In this document: piece by piece, positions 10,422 through 20,813 of the stretch | How the letters are laid out: every line of letters starts with the position of its first letter | How positions within the stretch are numbered: position 1 is the stretch's first letter | Assembly (NCBI GenBank): GCA_027596075.1 | Contig: JADGJC010000149.1 | Span: forward strand, 32,424 to 96,423 | Direction of reading: 5' to 3' | Source of the DNA: Rhizophlyctis rosea | Taxonomy: Eukaryota > Chytridiomycota > Chytridiomycetes > Rhizophlyctidales > Rhizophlyctidaceae | Length of the DNA: 64,000 bases | Program-made: the position numbers and the translations under genes | Notes under the pieces: generated by a model | The model's input: the letters and a program-made list of their open reading frames with translations, nothing else | Database searches by the model: none | What the model was told of the DNA's origin: nothing

Positions 10422-11680
10422 CTAGTCATCCTCCAAAACCACTACTCCATCCGCATCCTCCACATATTTCACCTTCTTGCGGCTAGGTCCCGTGTTTGAC
10501 TCCTCATCTCCCTCCCGCTTGACACCATCCTCGCCTTTGACGATCGCCAACAGTCGCGCCCGCGCTGCTGCGGACATTGTCGACAACGCATCAGAAACGG
10601 TGTCGAAGAACTAGTTTCGGTGGGTGGAAGAGATTTATTAATGTTGTGCGCTTAAGATTGTATATTGATTTTGCGTTGTGCGGGGATGCCAGCCATTACC
10701 TGATCCTGATTTTGTGAGGACGGTCCACTCGAGGGATCGGGGTCGGATGGTCCGGCTTGGGATATCTAGATGCAATTCTGCGTTGGTATGATGCGATCAT
10801 TTGATGCACGCCGCATCTGCATGTACCTTCTTTTTCTGTCTGGCATTGCGCCCACCAAATTTCGGTCCGACTGTTGCGTCACGGATGGAAGCGTTTTGCG
10901 AAGCTATGGGTGGATGAGCTGATCATCATATGGGTGCCGGGACAAGTGGTAGAGTCTGTTCGGCTCTCTCACCGTCGGATCGATTCATCTCATCATCGGG
11001 TGAGACGGGTATAATGTCTTGTGCCGCAAGTATATCTGATGACCGAACATGTAAGATTTTTGCTCATCAACGCAGGTTTATTGACAGTGGCGATTATTTC
11101 AATTTACCTCGACTAGGGTATCTGAACACAAATGTCATGCAATGTCCAATGTCGTCGCATGGTTGTTGTCCACCATCCTTCTCTATGGCTGTGGCTGAAC
11201 CTAAGCTTTTCGGCCAAAGCAAGAGGATGAGCTAAGGCGACTTAGCCTTTTGATCGAAATTCCATACGTTGTCAAGGTAACGCGCATTGCGCCATTTTTC
11301 TTCACATCTCTTTCGTCAACGAGGGTAGATGTCGTGCTGGTTTGCTGAGATGACTGCTCCGTGATTTGCCCGATGCGACGCACTTTTGAGATATCGATGC
11401 GAATGGTGGACAAAGCGGATGCGTTTGTGTCAGGAAGGTGCTCTGCTTTACATTCTGTGGTAAGTCGCCCGAACGCTAAACGCTGTATAGTGGTAGGAGA
11501 GATCCATTTGCCCTGGATTGTTTCGAAACCTTCATTGAGTAACGCTATTTCGTAGGTCTTGCTTTCCTCTGCCGGAATATAGCAGCTGATAGTCGACCCA
11601 TCGACTTCAACCTGGTATTCAGGCAATGGTTGTCCATCGACGACTACTTCGCATCGGATCTTATGCTCTTCGTAGAACAT
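10422..11680 (-). CDS. DUF7918-like paralog 5, apparently intact
   Basis: Start ATG 11680 (M-F-Y-E-E-H-K-I-R-C). Exon 1 is shorter than in paralog 4 because a ~30-residue loop after the N-E-G-F turn is missing, but V-D-G-Q-P-L-P-E-Y-Q, S-C-Y-I-P-A-E and S-T-I-R-I-D-I strands are kept. Exon 2 ends T-F-V-F-R-Y-P-S-R-G; exon 3 reads I-L-A-A-Q-D-I-I-P; exon 5 is a G-P-S-D-P-D-P-S linker ending in a D-Q at its donor. Exon 6 encodes a predicted amphipathic helix (S-A-A-A-R-A-R-L-L), V-K-G-E and V-K-R-E, a basic R-K-K patch, and the C-terminus V-V-V-L-E-D-D followed by TAG. No stop or frame break seen. Same inferred role and regulation as its paralogs. Confidence 0.72.
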
Positions 11681-11859
11681 TATGAATTTATGGCGCGGCT
11701 GGAAACTGTGGAAGGAAGTTTCGCGGTGAAGGCAGCGGGAATATTGAGCTTAAAAAGTTGAAGAGACTCAGGCGCGGCAGCGGAGCATCTGCATGCTTAT
11801 CTGAAACGGTGGGAAGTGGATGACAGTGAGTGTGCGTGAGAAAAGGTTTCAGGAGCTGC

Positions 11860-11925
11860 CTTGCAAAGACCCTGGAACCCCACCAAAGCCACATGTAAAC
11901 AACTGTTGCATTGTAAACAACAAAA
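11860..11925 (-). promoter_or_regulatory. Duplicated promoter block upstream of paralog 5
   Basis: GACCCTGGAACCCCACC, CCACATGTAAACAAC and, 20 bp on, TTGTAAACAACA: again two forkhead-like sites, about 215 bp upstream of ATG 11680. Confidence 0.55.
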
Positions 11926-12396
11926 GCCCCAGAACATGCAATATTTGCCGGTCGGTGATCAGGCCACTGTCGACATTTCGTCCATCCCGCCCTCCCAATC
12001 CCAGTCAATCCCTCCAGCACCACTGAAGATACTCCCAACCAACCAATCATACATGGCCTCCTTTCCCAGATCCTCCACCTCATTGAAGCGATTCCGCAAG
12101 TAAAACTTCAAGAAAGTCAGGAATACGATTTTATATCCCAGTTATGCGCAAGCACTTGTTTTCGAACCACATGTGTGGTTAAAATTGAAACTTGGCTCAC
12201 ATTCGCTGCCGTGAAAGTGTTTTCGTGATAATCTACATTCGCCATATATGCACGTTTCCAGTGACAGAGTAAGGGACCATGGGTGAAAAAGTCTAATGCT
12301 CGAGTTCTTTTGTCTTCAAAAAGGAGGCAAACACAAGAACTGCAAACATTACAAGCGTCGGGCACCAGACTCTACGCTGCAAAACCGTTAAGGCCA

Positions 12397-13868
12397 TCAA
12401 TCCAAGATCACCACACCATTAGCATCCTCCGGATATTTACGCCTCTTTTGGCTGCCTCCTGCCGTGGATTCGTCGTCCGCCTCTCGTTTGACATTACCCT
12501 CGGGCTTGACCATCCCCAATCTCCTCAACAATCTTGCTTGCACTTCTGGTGTCAAATTTTTGTATAAGGCGGCCATGGATTCTATGACCTAATATGTGGT
12601 CAGAAGTGGTTGTCAGTGTGGAAGAGAGGGTTTCAAGTCATAAGGCGGCAGCAATAGGTCTCCCTTTACCTGGTCTGTGTCCTGTTGCAGTGCAAGTGAT
12701 GCATGGGGAGGATGCGGGTTTGAAGATGCATTTGGAGCACCCGCAATTGATGGCCCACCCATCTGCTGGAGGTGTTCAATGACTGACCGAACCATTCCTT
12801 ATTTAAACACAAAAGGATGGATACTGTACCTGTTCGGGATCTGTTTTGATGAGGTGCCTATCACTTGAATCGACTGTCGTCTCGGGGTCTGAGGCGCTCG
12901 GCGCATCTGCGATGTTGGTTACGGTTGGTCATTTCACATTTGGAAGGAACGGTCTTAAACGGTTCGCCCTCACCTGCAGGATGCTCTTCCGGAGCAGCGG
13001 GGTGCTCTTCTGCAAGAGGTGAGGAAGGTATGGCAACAGGGGAAGGGGGTATGATTCCTTGCGCCTCGAGCAGATCTGATGATTCTTTCTGTGAAGTTGG
13101 TGGGGATGCAACGAGGAGGTAGCAGGTTCTTACCAGGGGTGGCATATTTGAAAACGAACGTGGCGTACCGGCGTTTGGGCGTACAGAACCACTCCCCCTT
13201 GTGGTCGTCGTCATCGTCGTCGTCGTCGTGGTCAGTATTTGAGGAACTAGAGGATCCAGCCGCGGGTGGATCCAATCTGCTCATCATCAATAAGGACAAT
13301 GAAGACATGGCATCAATCTGGAAACCGACTTATGTTCTTACTTGATAAGAGTATCACGGGCGCGACCATTCTTGTTGGCAGCTTTCTCGCTCACAACATC
13401 AGTAACATTCAAGACCTGAACCCCTTTATGGATGTTCTTTTTGGACCTTTTGGACCGTGCCATCCGCCAACGAGCCGTCCACACTTCAATTCGTATGGTA
13501 CTAAGGTCACCAGCCCAATTTCCTCCTTCACTGTCATCATCCTCCTCAGTAGTAGTGAAACCACCGAACCTTGCCGCTTGATCGTTGGCATCATCGCGGC
13601 ACGTGCCCACAATCGTGATTCTGTGGTTGTGCCATAAAGTTACTCTGGAAGCAAACTCAATTCTGCCGTCGATAATGGCATGGCCGACTAGGCTGTCTGC
13701 GGTTGTTGTGACGTAGGCTTTGTTCAATGCCTCCACTTCGAAGATCTTCCCGTGTTCTGATGGAATATAGCAGCTGATGGTGGAGCCGTTGATCTGAGTT
13801 TGGTATTCTGGTAGGGCTTCGCCGTCGACTATGACTTCACAGCCAATCTTCTTCTTTTCCTAGTCCAT
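12397..13868 (-). pseudogene. DUF7918-like paralog 6, TAG at codon 3
   Basis: The position of the family start codon is ATG 13868-13866, but it is followed by GAC and then TAG (13860-13862), where the paralogs read M-Y-H-E-E. After the TAG the frame continues fully: V-D-G-E-A-L-P-E-Y-Q, S-C-Y-I-P-S-E, S-T-I-R-I-E-V-W, an Asp-run plus T-F-V-F-K-Y-A-T-P-G in exon 2, E-A-Q-G-I-I-P-P in exon 3, linker exons, and a last exon with V-K-P-E, V-K-R-E and a shortened tail V-V-I-L-D. There is no other ATG early in exon 1, so translation would need a non-AUG start, an unseen 5' exon, or readthrough. Otherwise the gene is dead despite an intact body. It is the outermost copy, head to head with the RNA methyltransferase at 14324. 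Confidence 0.6.
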
Positions 13869-14159
13869 TCTTTCTTTGTTGAGGTTTTGGGTGTCTATGG
13901 AAAAAACTCAACCGTTTCACCGGGTTACGGGATGGGGATGTGGGTAGAGGGAGTCCTGTCACCAGCAGTGGAGGAAAGGGGTTAAGAAAAGAGGCTTCGC
14001 ACTTTCGCGTCTTGTGTGCGGCATGGCGATAATATCTGGCCATAATATCCGCCGGATATTGCAACAATGTTAAAATCACGGAATCTTGTGCGGGCATCGA
14101 ATGTGCACTGTCCGGCGGTGATTAGTGAAGCGGCCGCAACAAGGCCATAGCGGTGCATC

Positions 14160-14250
14160 GTGTCAAACCGTCAAACCTTCCACATGGACCCTGACATCCA
14201 ACAACAGCGACCAGTAGTCCCATGGGTAGGCCAAGCCACACGTAAACAAC
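14160..14250. promoter_or_regulatory. Duplicated block between paralog 6 and the RNA methyltransferase
   Basis: GTGTCAAACCGTCAAACC, CCACATGGACCCTGACATCC and GCCACACGTAAACAACC: the same elements as upstream of paralogs 3-5, here 373 bp from the old paralog start and only ~75 bp from the plus-strand ATG at 14324, so it could also serve the divergent gene. Confidence 0.45.
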
Positions 14251-14323
14251 CTCGCAAACTGCTCCCAAACAAACAAATTTCACCAAATGTGTGTTCCCCC
14301 CTTACATTTCTTCCTCCACCGCC

Positions 14324-15442
14324 ATGTCCCTTCCCCCAACAACACCCAAAAAACTCGTTCCCCTCCTTACCCACCTCTCCACCCTCTACACCCCCAACCA
14401 ACTCCACGCCCTCCTATCTGCATACTCCACACACCGGAAAACAACATTCCGCATAAACACCCTAAAAGTCCCACCAGCAGAAATCAGTACCTTAATCACC
14501 AACCTTCAAACTCATCTCCGATCCCTGAAACTCTCGAAATCCCACCCGCCTGTGAAGATCACACGATGTCCGTGGTACTCTGGAGCGTTTCAAATCAGTC
14601 ATCCGAGTGTTGAAAGAAGACACCTCTTTGACCATCCTCTGCATAAAGAAGGCAAAATCCACTTTCAAGGATGGTCATCTATGATCCCCCCGCTGTGTTT
14701 AGCTCCGACGAAAGGATCACGGGTGCTTGATATGTGTTCTGCACCGGGAGGGAAGACGTTGATGATGGTGGAAATGATTGATGGACAGGGAACTGTTGTA
14801 GCGAATGAACTGGACAAAGACAGGATGAGGACATTGATTAAAGCCGCGCGGGCTCAAATTCCTCATGAGCTGGCCCACACGCTGGAACTACGGCTTGGAG
14901 ACGGTCGGAAGTTACATATCGATTCAAATTCAGATACCTCACCCTTACTACCTTGGTGGACACCAGAAGAATCTCACGAAACAACACCACCCAACACCTC
15001 CCGCGCCCTATCCACACCATTCACGCACATCCTTCTCGACGCCCCCTGCAGCGGCGAAGGAACAATAACCCTCTCATCTCCCAAATCTTATGCAAACTGG
15101 TCCCCACAATACGTCTCCCAACACGCCACACTCCAAAAACACCTTCTCCGTACCGCTTTATCCCTCCTTGCACCGAACGGGACATTGGTATATTCAACAT
15201 GCACGTTGTCGCCGTTGGAGAATGAGTGTATTGTTGATGAAGTTTTGAAGGGGACTCCGTATAGAGTGGAGATTGTACCGTTGCCGACGGTGTTTTGGGA
15301 GATGGAGATCGCTGGGTTTGAGAAGGGGTTGAGGGAGTGGGATGGGAGGGTGTTTGGGGAGGGGATGGACAGGTGTTTGAGGGTTTTTCCGGGGGCGGAG
15401 TATGAGGGGTTTTTTGTTTGCAAGATGAAGAAAGGTAGTTAG
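14324..15442 (+). CDS. RsmF/NSUN-type RNA cytosine-5 methyltransferase
   Basis: Intronless, 372 residues from ATG 14324; the frame extends upstream only through a GTG, so the ATG is preferred. It transfers a methyl group from SAM to C5 of cytosine in rRNA or tRNA. Visible motifs: an N-terminal F-R-I-N-T-L-K region of the NSUN pre-domain, SAM-binding motif I L-D-M-C-S-A-P-G-G-K-T near residue 140, motif IV D-A-P-C-S-G-E-G-T with one catalytic Cys, and motif VI Y-S-T-C-T-L-S with the second Cys. The C-terminus (R-V-F-P-G-A-E-Y-E-G-F-F-V) is closest in my reading to bacterial RsmF/YebU rather than Nop2 or Ncl1. This suggests an organellar or bacterial-type member. Exact rRNA position is not deducible. 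Confidence 0.88.
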   Translation: MSLPPTTPKKLVPLLTHLSTLYTPNQLHALLSAYSTHRKTTFRINTLKVPPAEISTLITNLQTHLRSLKLSKSHPPVKITRCPWYSGAFQISHPSVERRHLFDHPLHKEGKIHFQGWSSMIPPLCLAPTKGSRVLDMCSAPGGKTLMMVEMIDGQGTVVANELDKDRMRTLIKAARAQIPHELAHTLELRLGDGRKLHIDSNSDTSPLLPWWTPEESHETTPPNTSRALSTPFTHILLDAPCSGEGTITLSSPKSYANWSPQYVSQHATLQKHLLRTALSLLAPNGTLVYSTCTLSPLENECIVDEVLKGTPYRVEIVPLPTVFWEMEIAGFEKGLREWDGRVFGEGMDRCLRVFPGAEYEGFFVCKMKKGS

Positions 15443-17540
15443 GGGTGCCGGGGGATGGTGACATCTTTTCCTGCAATGTATATAGTTTGTCATTTGAGTG
15501 TTTTCCAAATCTCTGTAAATACAGTCATGCCACAAAGATGGATTTGTAAAGCCCTCTGGACGTATGCGGTTGTGAGACTTCACTGCATGGACGGAGCGGA
15601 CCGCCATCACTGGCTTTCGCTGCTGTGTGGCGTGCCCTTCGGTGCAGTTTGCATTTTTTTTTCTTTTTGGCCAGGGAATTGGTCAGATCAACCAACGTTT
15701 TGAGTCACACGGAGATTCTCTGACAACAGACGGATATCCTTGCGGAGGAAAGAATGATAATAATGATGCGCAGCTGATAAGTGCGGTGATAAGTGCGGTG
15801 ATCATGGGAGAAGGTAAAGGGTCGTCGAATCAAAAGTTCGCGAATATGCCTAGATGCCTAATCCACTCTGACTGGTGAGTCCATCTTTTTTTTGACTGTG
15901 ACCTGCACGATATAATGCAACAATGTCAAATCTGGAATGACTGCAAGTGGTAAGAGCGCTGAAGGAAGAATTGGCACTAAGGAAAGGAGTGGTTGATTAT
16001 CAGGCGCATCGCCCCATCATGATGCCCGAATCACAAGGCACAAAAGCAATGCACTGCTGCCACCTTACAAAACATTCTGTGGCTTCGCATGGGAATGGTC
16101 TTCCGAACAGAGTTTTCGCTACATCAGTAAGACACCTTTGCAAGCATGGGATGATTGACATTTAACTTAAATGTGAGGGTTTTTTCCGGCTCGGCATGTC
16201 AGCTGAACACCAGGGACCCCTGGAAACCTCACCTCAATCTGTTGCGGGATGTTTCTTAATATGTGGCTCGAGGAATGCGGGCTAGTCGATCAAACTCGAC
16301 ACCTTCCAGTGCTTTCCTGGTAACGGTCTCGAAAGGATGCTTTTTTGCTCGACGCATTTGAACAACGAGCCGGCGCGACCAACAATCAAAGCTTCGTTTG
16401 GGAAGATGATGACATGGTACATTCGGCAAGGACGTATTTGTCTGGTGATTTTGAATCTTACACATTTCGCCGATATGTTGGTTATGGATGCTGTTTCTTG
16501 TTTTTTTTTTTTACCTTGTTTGGCACGGATGAGATGGAAAAATGTCAAGAAAAAAGGAAATCAAGCGAAGGTGCATAACCGCATTCACTGGGCTAACTTT
16601 GTCATTCGGGTCAAAGGTTGCAGCTGGAGAAAATTATCCAGATGTCATGTGTTGCAATGAGGTTACTTCAGCATGATGTGTATTGCAACTGACATACCGA
16701 GGCGCCGCAAACAATGCAAAACGTGACACGCAATGAATAGGAAGGTGACGTCGGTGTTTACAATCTAAACGCGATAGTATAGTTCCGTTGTCAGTTCTGC
16801 CAACCGCCCACAAGATCATCAAATCTGTCTTTGGGTGTGATGAAGGTCAAAATCATACACGGGAGCAGGCGCCGTTCACTGCGGGAAAAGGGAGCCTTGT
16901 GCTGAAATGTACCAAACCAAAACAGGAGAGAATGGAATCCCAAGCCTTGGTGATTTGGAAAGGACAGACGCACGAAAGCTATTACGATAGGAATGATTTA
17001 TTGGATGAGTTGGTGGATCCACACTGATGGCATATCATTGGGACGGCAACTCAACTTTGTACAACGAAAAGAAAAAGAGATGCGAGAAGGGTTCACCTGA
17101 TATGATGGGATTGAAGAGCCGCCCCCTACACTCCATAAACTACTTGTTGCCTCACATTAGAAAGAACTTGGAGTCGATACCTTGATCCTATCTATGTGTC
17201 GCCATACAGCGCGAGAACTGAGCAGCAGTAAACATATCAACACTGAAAGTTCATTCAAGGACCGGCCCCCCGATTCGAGCGCCCATTCGGCGCACACTGG
17301 GCACCACCAGATCAGACCACTTTTGAGATGACGATCATCGCGGATCGTAACACGCAAAAAGCTGTGTTATGGTGTATCGACGCAGGTTTCGCATTTACTG
17401 CCAGTCCCACGTTCTCTCTCTTTTGTTCTGTACGGGCCACATGAGACCATAGTGTAGTGAGCAATCCAATCGGTGGACACGTTGCTAGGAAAAAAAAGGG
17501 AATGAGATCAAAGGGAAGCTCAGGGCAAACAAATTGCAGG
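15443..17540. other. Long gene-poor interval
   Basis: About 2.1 kb with only short, unrelated frames. A small duplicated word (ATAAGTGCGGTG twice at ~15778-15802) and poly-T runs are visible. I see no gene, RNA gene or transposon. Confidence 0.45.
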
Positions 17541-17945
17541 ACCCCTCACAAACTCTGGTATATGATCTTCCAAACCCCGAACCCAGCCTACTCAACCACC
17601 AAAACCATCTCCGACCCCACTTCCTGGTCCGAACCCAAAGTCATGATCGACTCCCTCGACCCGCTCGTCGACTCCGAAAAGGGCGTCAACCCATGGGAAA
17701 CCTGGATCGACTATTTCAACATCTGTGATAAGACTCATTGTCACTTGTTTTACTCCAACGACAATGGGGATTGGTTCCGGCATGAGACGCCGAAGGACAA
17801 GTTCCCCTTGGGATGGAGTAAGGCGTACCAGATGTGGAATGCTACGTTTAAGGGAGATTGGTATGAGGGTGGGGCTATTTATAAGATTAAGGGCGAGCAG
17901 ACGTATTTGGCTATCGTGGAGGCTGGGAATGACAACTTTGTTAGG
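17541..17945 (+). pseudogene. Isolated exon of a GH62 alpha-L-arabinofuranosidase
   Basis: The frame encodes the middle third of glycoside hydrolase family 62: H-K-L-W-Y-M-I-F-Q-T followed by P-A-Y-S-T-T, W-I-D-Y-F-N-I-C-D, H-L-F-Y-S-N-D-N-G and Y-K-I-K-G-E-Q-T-Y-L, all in family order. It is bounded by an acceptor-like TTGCAG before and a GTAAGG donor after. Neither the N-terminal strand block (first catalytic Asp) nor the C-terminal block could be found within 1.5 kb on either side. GH62 enzymes are secreted and remove arabinose from arabinoxylan. With two-thirds of the fold missing this is most likely a decayed or displaced fragment; distant exons across long introns are possible but would not fit the short introns here. 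Confidence 0.65.
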
Positions 17946-17948
17946 TAA

Positions 17949-19329
17949 GGCGTTTGTTGGTGATGGCACCGTGGGGGGAGGCAATCCCGGCGGCGAAAGC
18001 GAGGGTGTGATGATGGCTTTCATTTTTGGTATGACTTTGGACGGTGGTCGTGAGGTGAAGGGTAACTTGGACGTTTTTTGCTACAGGAGAAAAGTCAAAG
18101 AAGGGATCAGGAGTCCTCTAATGGATAGGAAACAATGCTTTTGCGGTTGGTATGGCGTGTGGGTCTGCTGCGGACAGCACATTTGCTACGCCCATTTGAT
18201 GTTCAGGTATAGCTAATAGTTTGGAAAAGCAAACAAAAAGAAGCTCATTAATGCACCCCGCAATTGCGTATCCGTAGCTGACCCATTCTACGCATGCCAC
18301 ATTAGTCTCTGATAGGCTCCGCCTTTTCAACCACTTGATCATGATAACAAACACAGACCATGAATTCGGCGCAAAAAAGACATAGAGTTCCCCTGGAGAA
18401 GGACTGCACAGGTGAGGTTCCCCACGTGTTCGTCAGTGTTGAACTTTATGCTGGCAGCTGGAAGTGTTATAGGGGATTACTGTGGAATATGTCGAATGGG
18501 ATGTCGATATGGAGAGAAGTAAGTACATTAGCTTTGGAGAGCTCTGGGACGGGGAAAATCTTCACTAGTCGGATCGAGCAGCGCTTCATTGGTAGCTGTA
18601 CTATGCAGGGCATGAGGAAAGGATATCTTTTGGGGACAAACATCGCATTGACGGACGTCGTATATCATTGCCAGACCACATCTTTGACAGCTGAAATGAA
18701 TAATGCCCGCATTGACAGGATATGATACTGAGAACGGCGTTTCAAGGTTGTCTGACCAAAAGTCCACACTAAATCTCATTTGTTTTCGTCGCCATAGGCA
18801 TCTCTCTTTTTTGTAGGGATGTACCCAGGGCTATGTACAACAAAACAACAGCCAGTTCCGGGGTAACGCTACTGAGAGAAGCGGCACAGGACTTTTTGAA
18901 GGGAAGGAGATGGTCATATGATTGGCGCATACTTGAAGTCTTATGGGGTAGTAGACTCTCATGATGATAGATCCAGCCCGGAAGCATCGACAAATCGTCC
19001 TGGTGTGGAAAAACCCAACACCGTTATGATGCAATCTGACGTTGTGCACCAATGATATTGAAAAGGGTTCACACTCCAAAAGCCGTATTTGGACGTGCAG
19101 GAAAAAAATCTCCTTTTTTTCCCCCCGTATGAGGGAAAGTGAAGCGGGAAGAGGGAGGAAAAAATAGATCACTATAAGACGAGCATGGTTTTTTTTGAAA
19201 TTGATGGACATTACTATGTGAATGTGCGCGATGGATAAATACAAATTGTACAATAAAACAAAATAAAGTTAGGTGCTCGTATTTATTTACTTTTCCCCAA
19301 CCGTCTCACCACAACCCCCAACCATCCCC
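17949..19329. other. Gene-poor interval after the GH62 exon
   Basis: 1.4 kb; no remaining GH62 exons and no other recognisable gene. Contains T- and A-rich tracts near 19100-19260. Confidence 0.45.
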
Positions 19330-20259
19330 TCAAAAGTAATACCCAACACCGCTCTCCAATTTCTGCTCCTCCGTCAGTTCCTTGCCGTCTTCCGGTTGGG
19401 GTAGGGGATCAGACTGGTCCTTTGGCACCAGCTTGATTTTCTGTGCGATGGCGATCTCGTCTGCGGGAGTGTAATGTACCATCCATCCGTTTTCTGTTAC
19501 TTGTCGTGCAGGAATTTCTTGAGGTGTTGTGGAAGTGCGGCGGCCGTGGAGGGTTTGGAGTCCGTGGATTGAGAGGGATTTTGTGTGGTCCTGTTGGAGT
19601 GTGGGGGGTGAGTGTGGGAAATTTGCGCGTTCATGTTGTTTTAGACTCGTTTGTCAAATGAAGCCTTGACTCTCGCGATCCCTCAGGATCGTCCGCCAAT
19701 GCCTCACAGCAATCCTCACTCCTCATCCACAAATTCCGAGTGATTCTCTCCAATCTCCTCTCACCGTCCTACCATTGACCAACAACCCAATCTCCTCCGA
19801 ACCCCTCCCTAACTCAAACTAGCTCCTTCCACATCATCAATGCCATCTCACATCCCACGCCCCCTTCATGATCTCCCCATTTCCCACGATTGGCTAACTT
19901 TCCTACACTCTGGAATGGAAAGTTGAATTGTAAGCCCCCCGCGGGGGGAACCAATCCGCCCTCTTCCCTAGGTACCCTCTCCCACCAGTCATCATTTATG
20001 CCCTACATCCCGCCGCGAAGCACCTGTGTTTGGCAGTTATTCAAAAGCCCAGAAAGACACCAACCTGCTCGTCGAGTTTCACGTCCGTGATATCCCAATA
20101 ACAGTCGTGCCAACCGCGTTCGTACCATTCTCTTCGCATTACACGGGTGCCCACACCAAAGTTCGGACGGTGGTGTAAGAGGAGGGGCAGTTTGCGGTGA
20201 GGTCCTATGTATTGGTTTGAGAAGAGGGTTGGGAATAGTTGGCGTGATATTGTTGCCAT
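19330..20259 (-). CDS. Possible mitochondrial ribosomal protein mS34-like
   Basis: First exon (ATG 20259) is a basic, hydrophobic ~65-residue segment without acidic residues at its start, typical of mitochondrial import, followed by N-F-G-V-G-T-R-V and W-x-x-x-x-W-H-D-C-Y-W-D-I-T-D-V, which resembles the G-x-G-R-x-V-T-R...C-Y-W-x-L-T-R-V core of MRPS34. A last exon (acceptor near 19580) runs to TGA 19330 with I-P-A-R-Q-V and W-M-V-H-Y-T-P. A middle exon around 19640-19770 (R-I-T-R-N-L-W-M-R) is plausible, but I could not locate the expected W-G-x-L-T strand, so the internal structure is uncertain. Divergent from the Erv2-type gene (starts 555 bp apart). Confidence 0.42.
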
Positions 20260-20813
20260 TTTAGTTGGGGAGGGGGAGGTGGAGGATGGGGAAAATGGGA
20301 AGCTCTGGAGTGGTGGTGGTTATAAGGATGGGTTTAATGGTGGTGGAGTGGGGGGTCAGTGAGGGAGTTGGTTGAGTGATCTATGGGTTTTGTTTGGTAC
20401 AGAAGTCGTTATGGAAGTGTCGGATGGGGAAAGGACTCGGAAGGGAGTGGAGGGGGTGAAAGACAAGATGAGACTTGAGTTTGCGATGGATGTGGCGCGT
20501 TGTCTGCAAGCCACACAGCTGCCACCCGCCACATTCTGTACCACGCGCGCGGGGGTGGCGCGAAGGAGGGCCAGATTCATCATGTTGCACCCATGTTGCA
20601 CGCCATTCGAGGTGGGTCAATTTTAGCACCCACCCTCAACACCCTTTCACTTATCAACTGGTTTGCAGTATTCTTCTGCATGTACTATTAGAATATATAC
20701 CATTCAGCATCGACGGTATCGCGATACATATAGACTCCATCCCGTAGTTGCTCTCACCTCTTCCCCCTCAAACCCCCCTCCTCCCTCCTACCCCCACCCC
20801 ACCCCATGCAAAA

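Larger units (their letters stand above)
3211..13868 (-). repeat. Tandem array of six DUF7918-like paralogs
   Basis: Six same-strand copies with common exon phases, each separated by 0.35-0.9 kb. Spacers are also related: besides the promoter block, sequences downstream of paralogs 4 and 6 share CAGAGTAAGG-ACCA and nearby words (about 8410-8480 and 12255-12300), so the duplication unit was gene plus flanks. Two copies look intact, four are damaged. Confidence 0.8.

Noticed and set aside
17725..18216. Overlapping plus-strand frame after the GH62 exon
   Set aside because: Out of frame with GH62 and without GH62 C-terminal motifs; a shadow frame.
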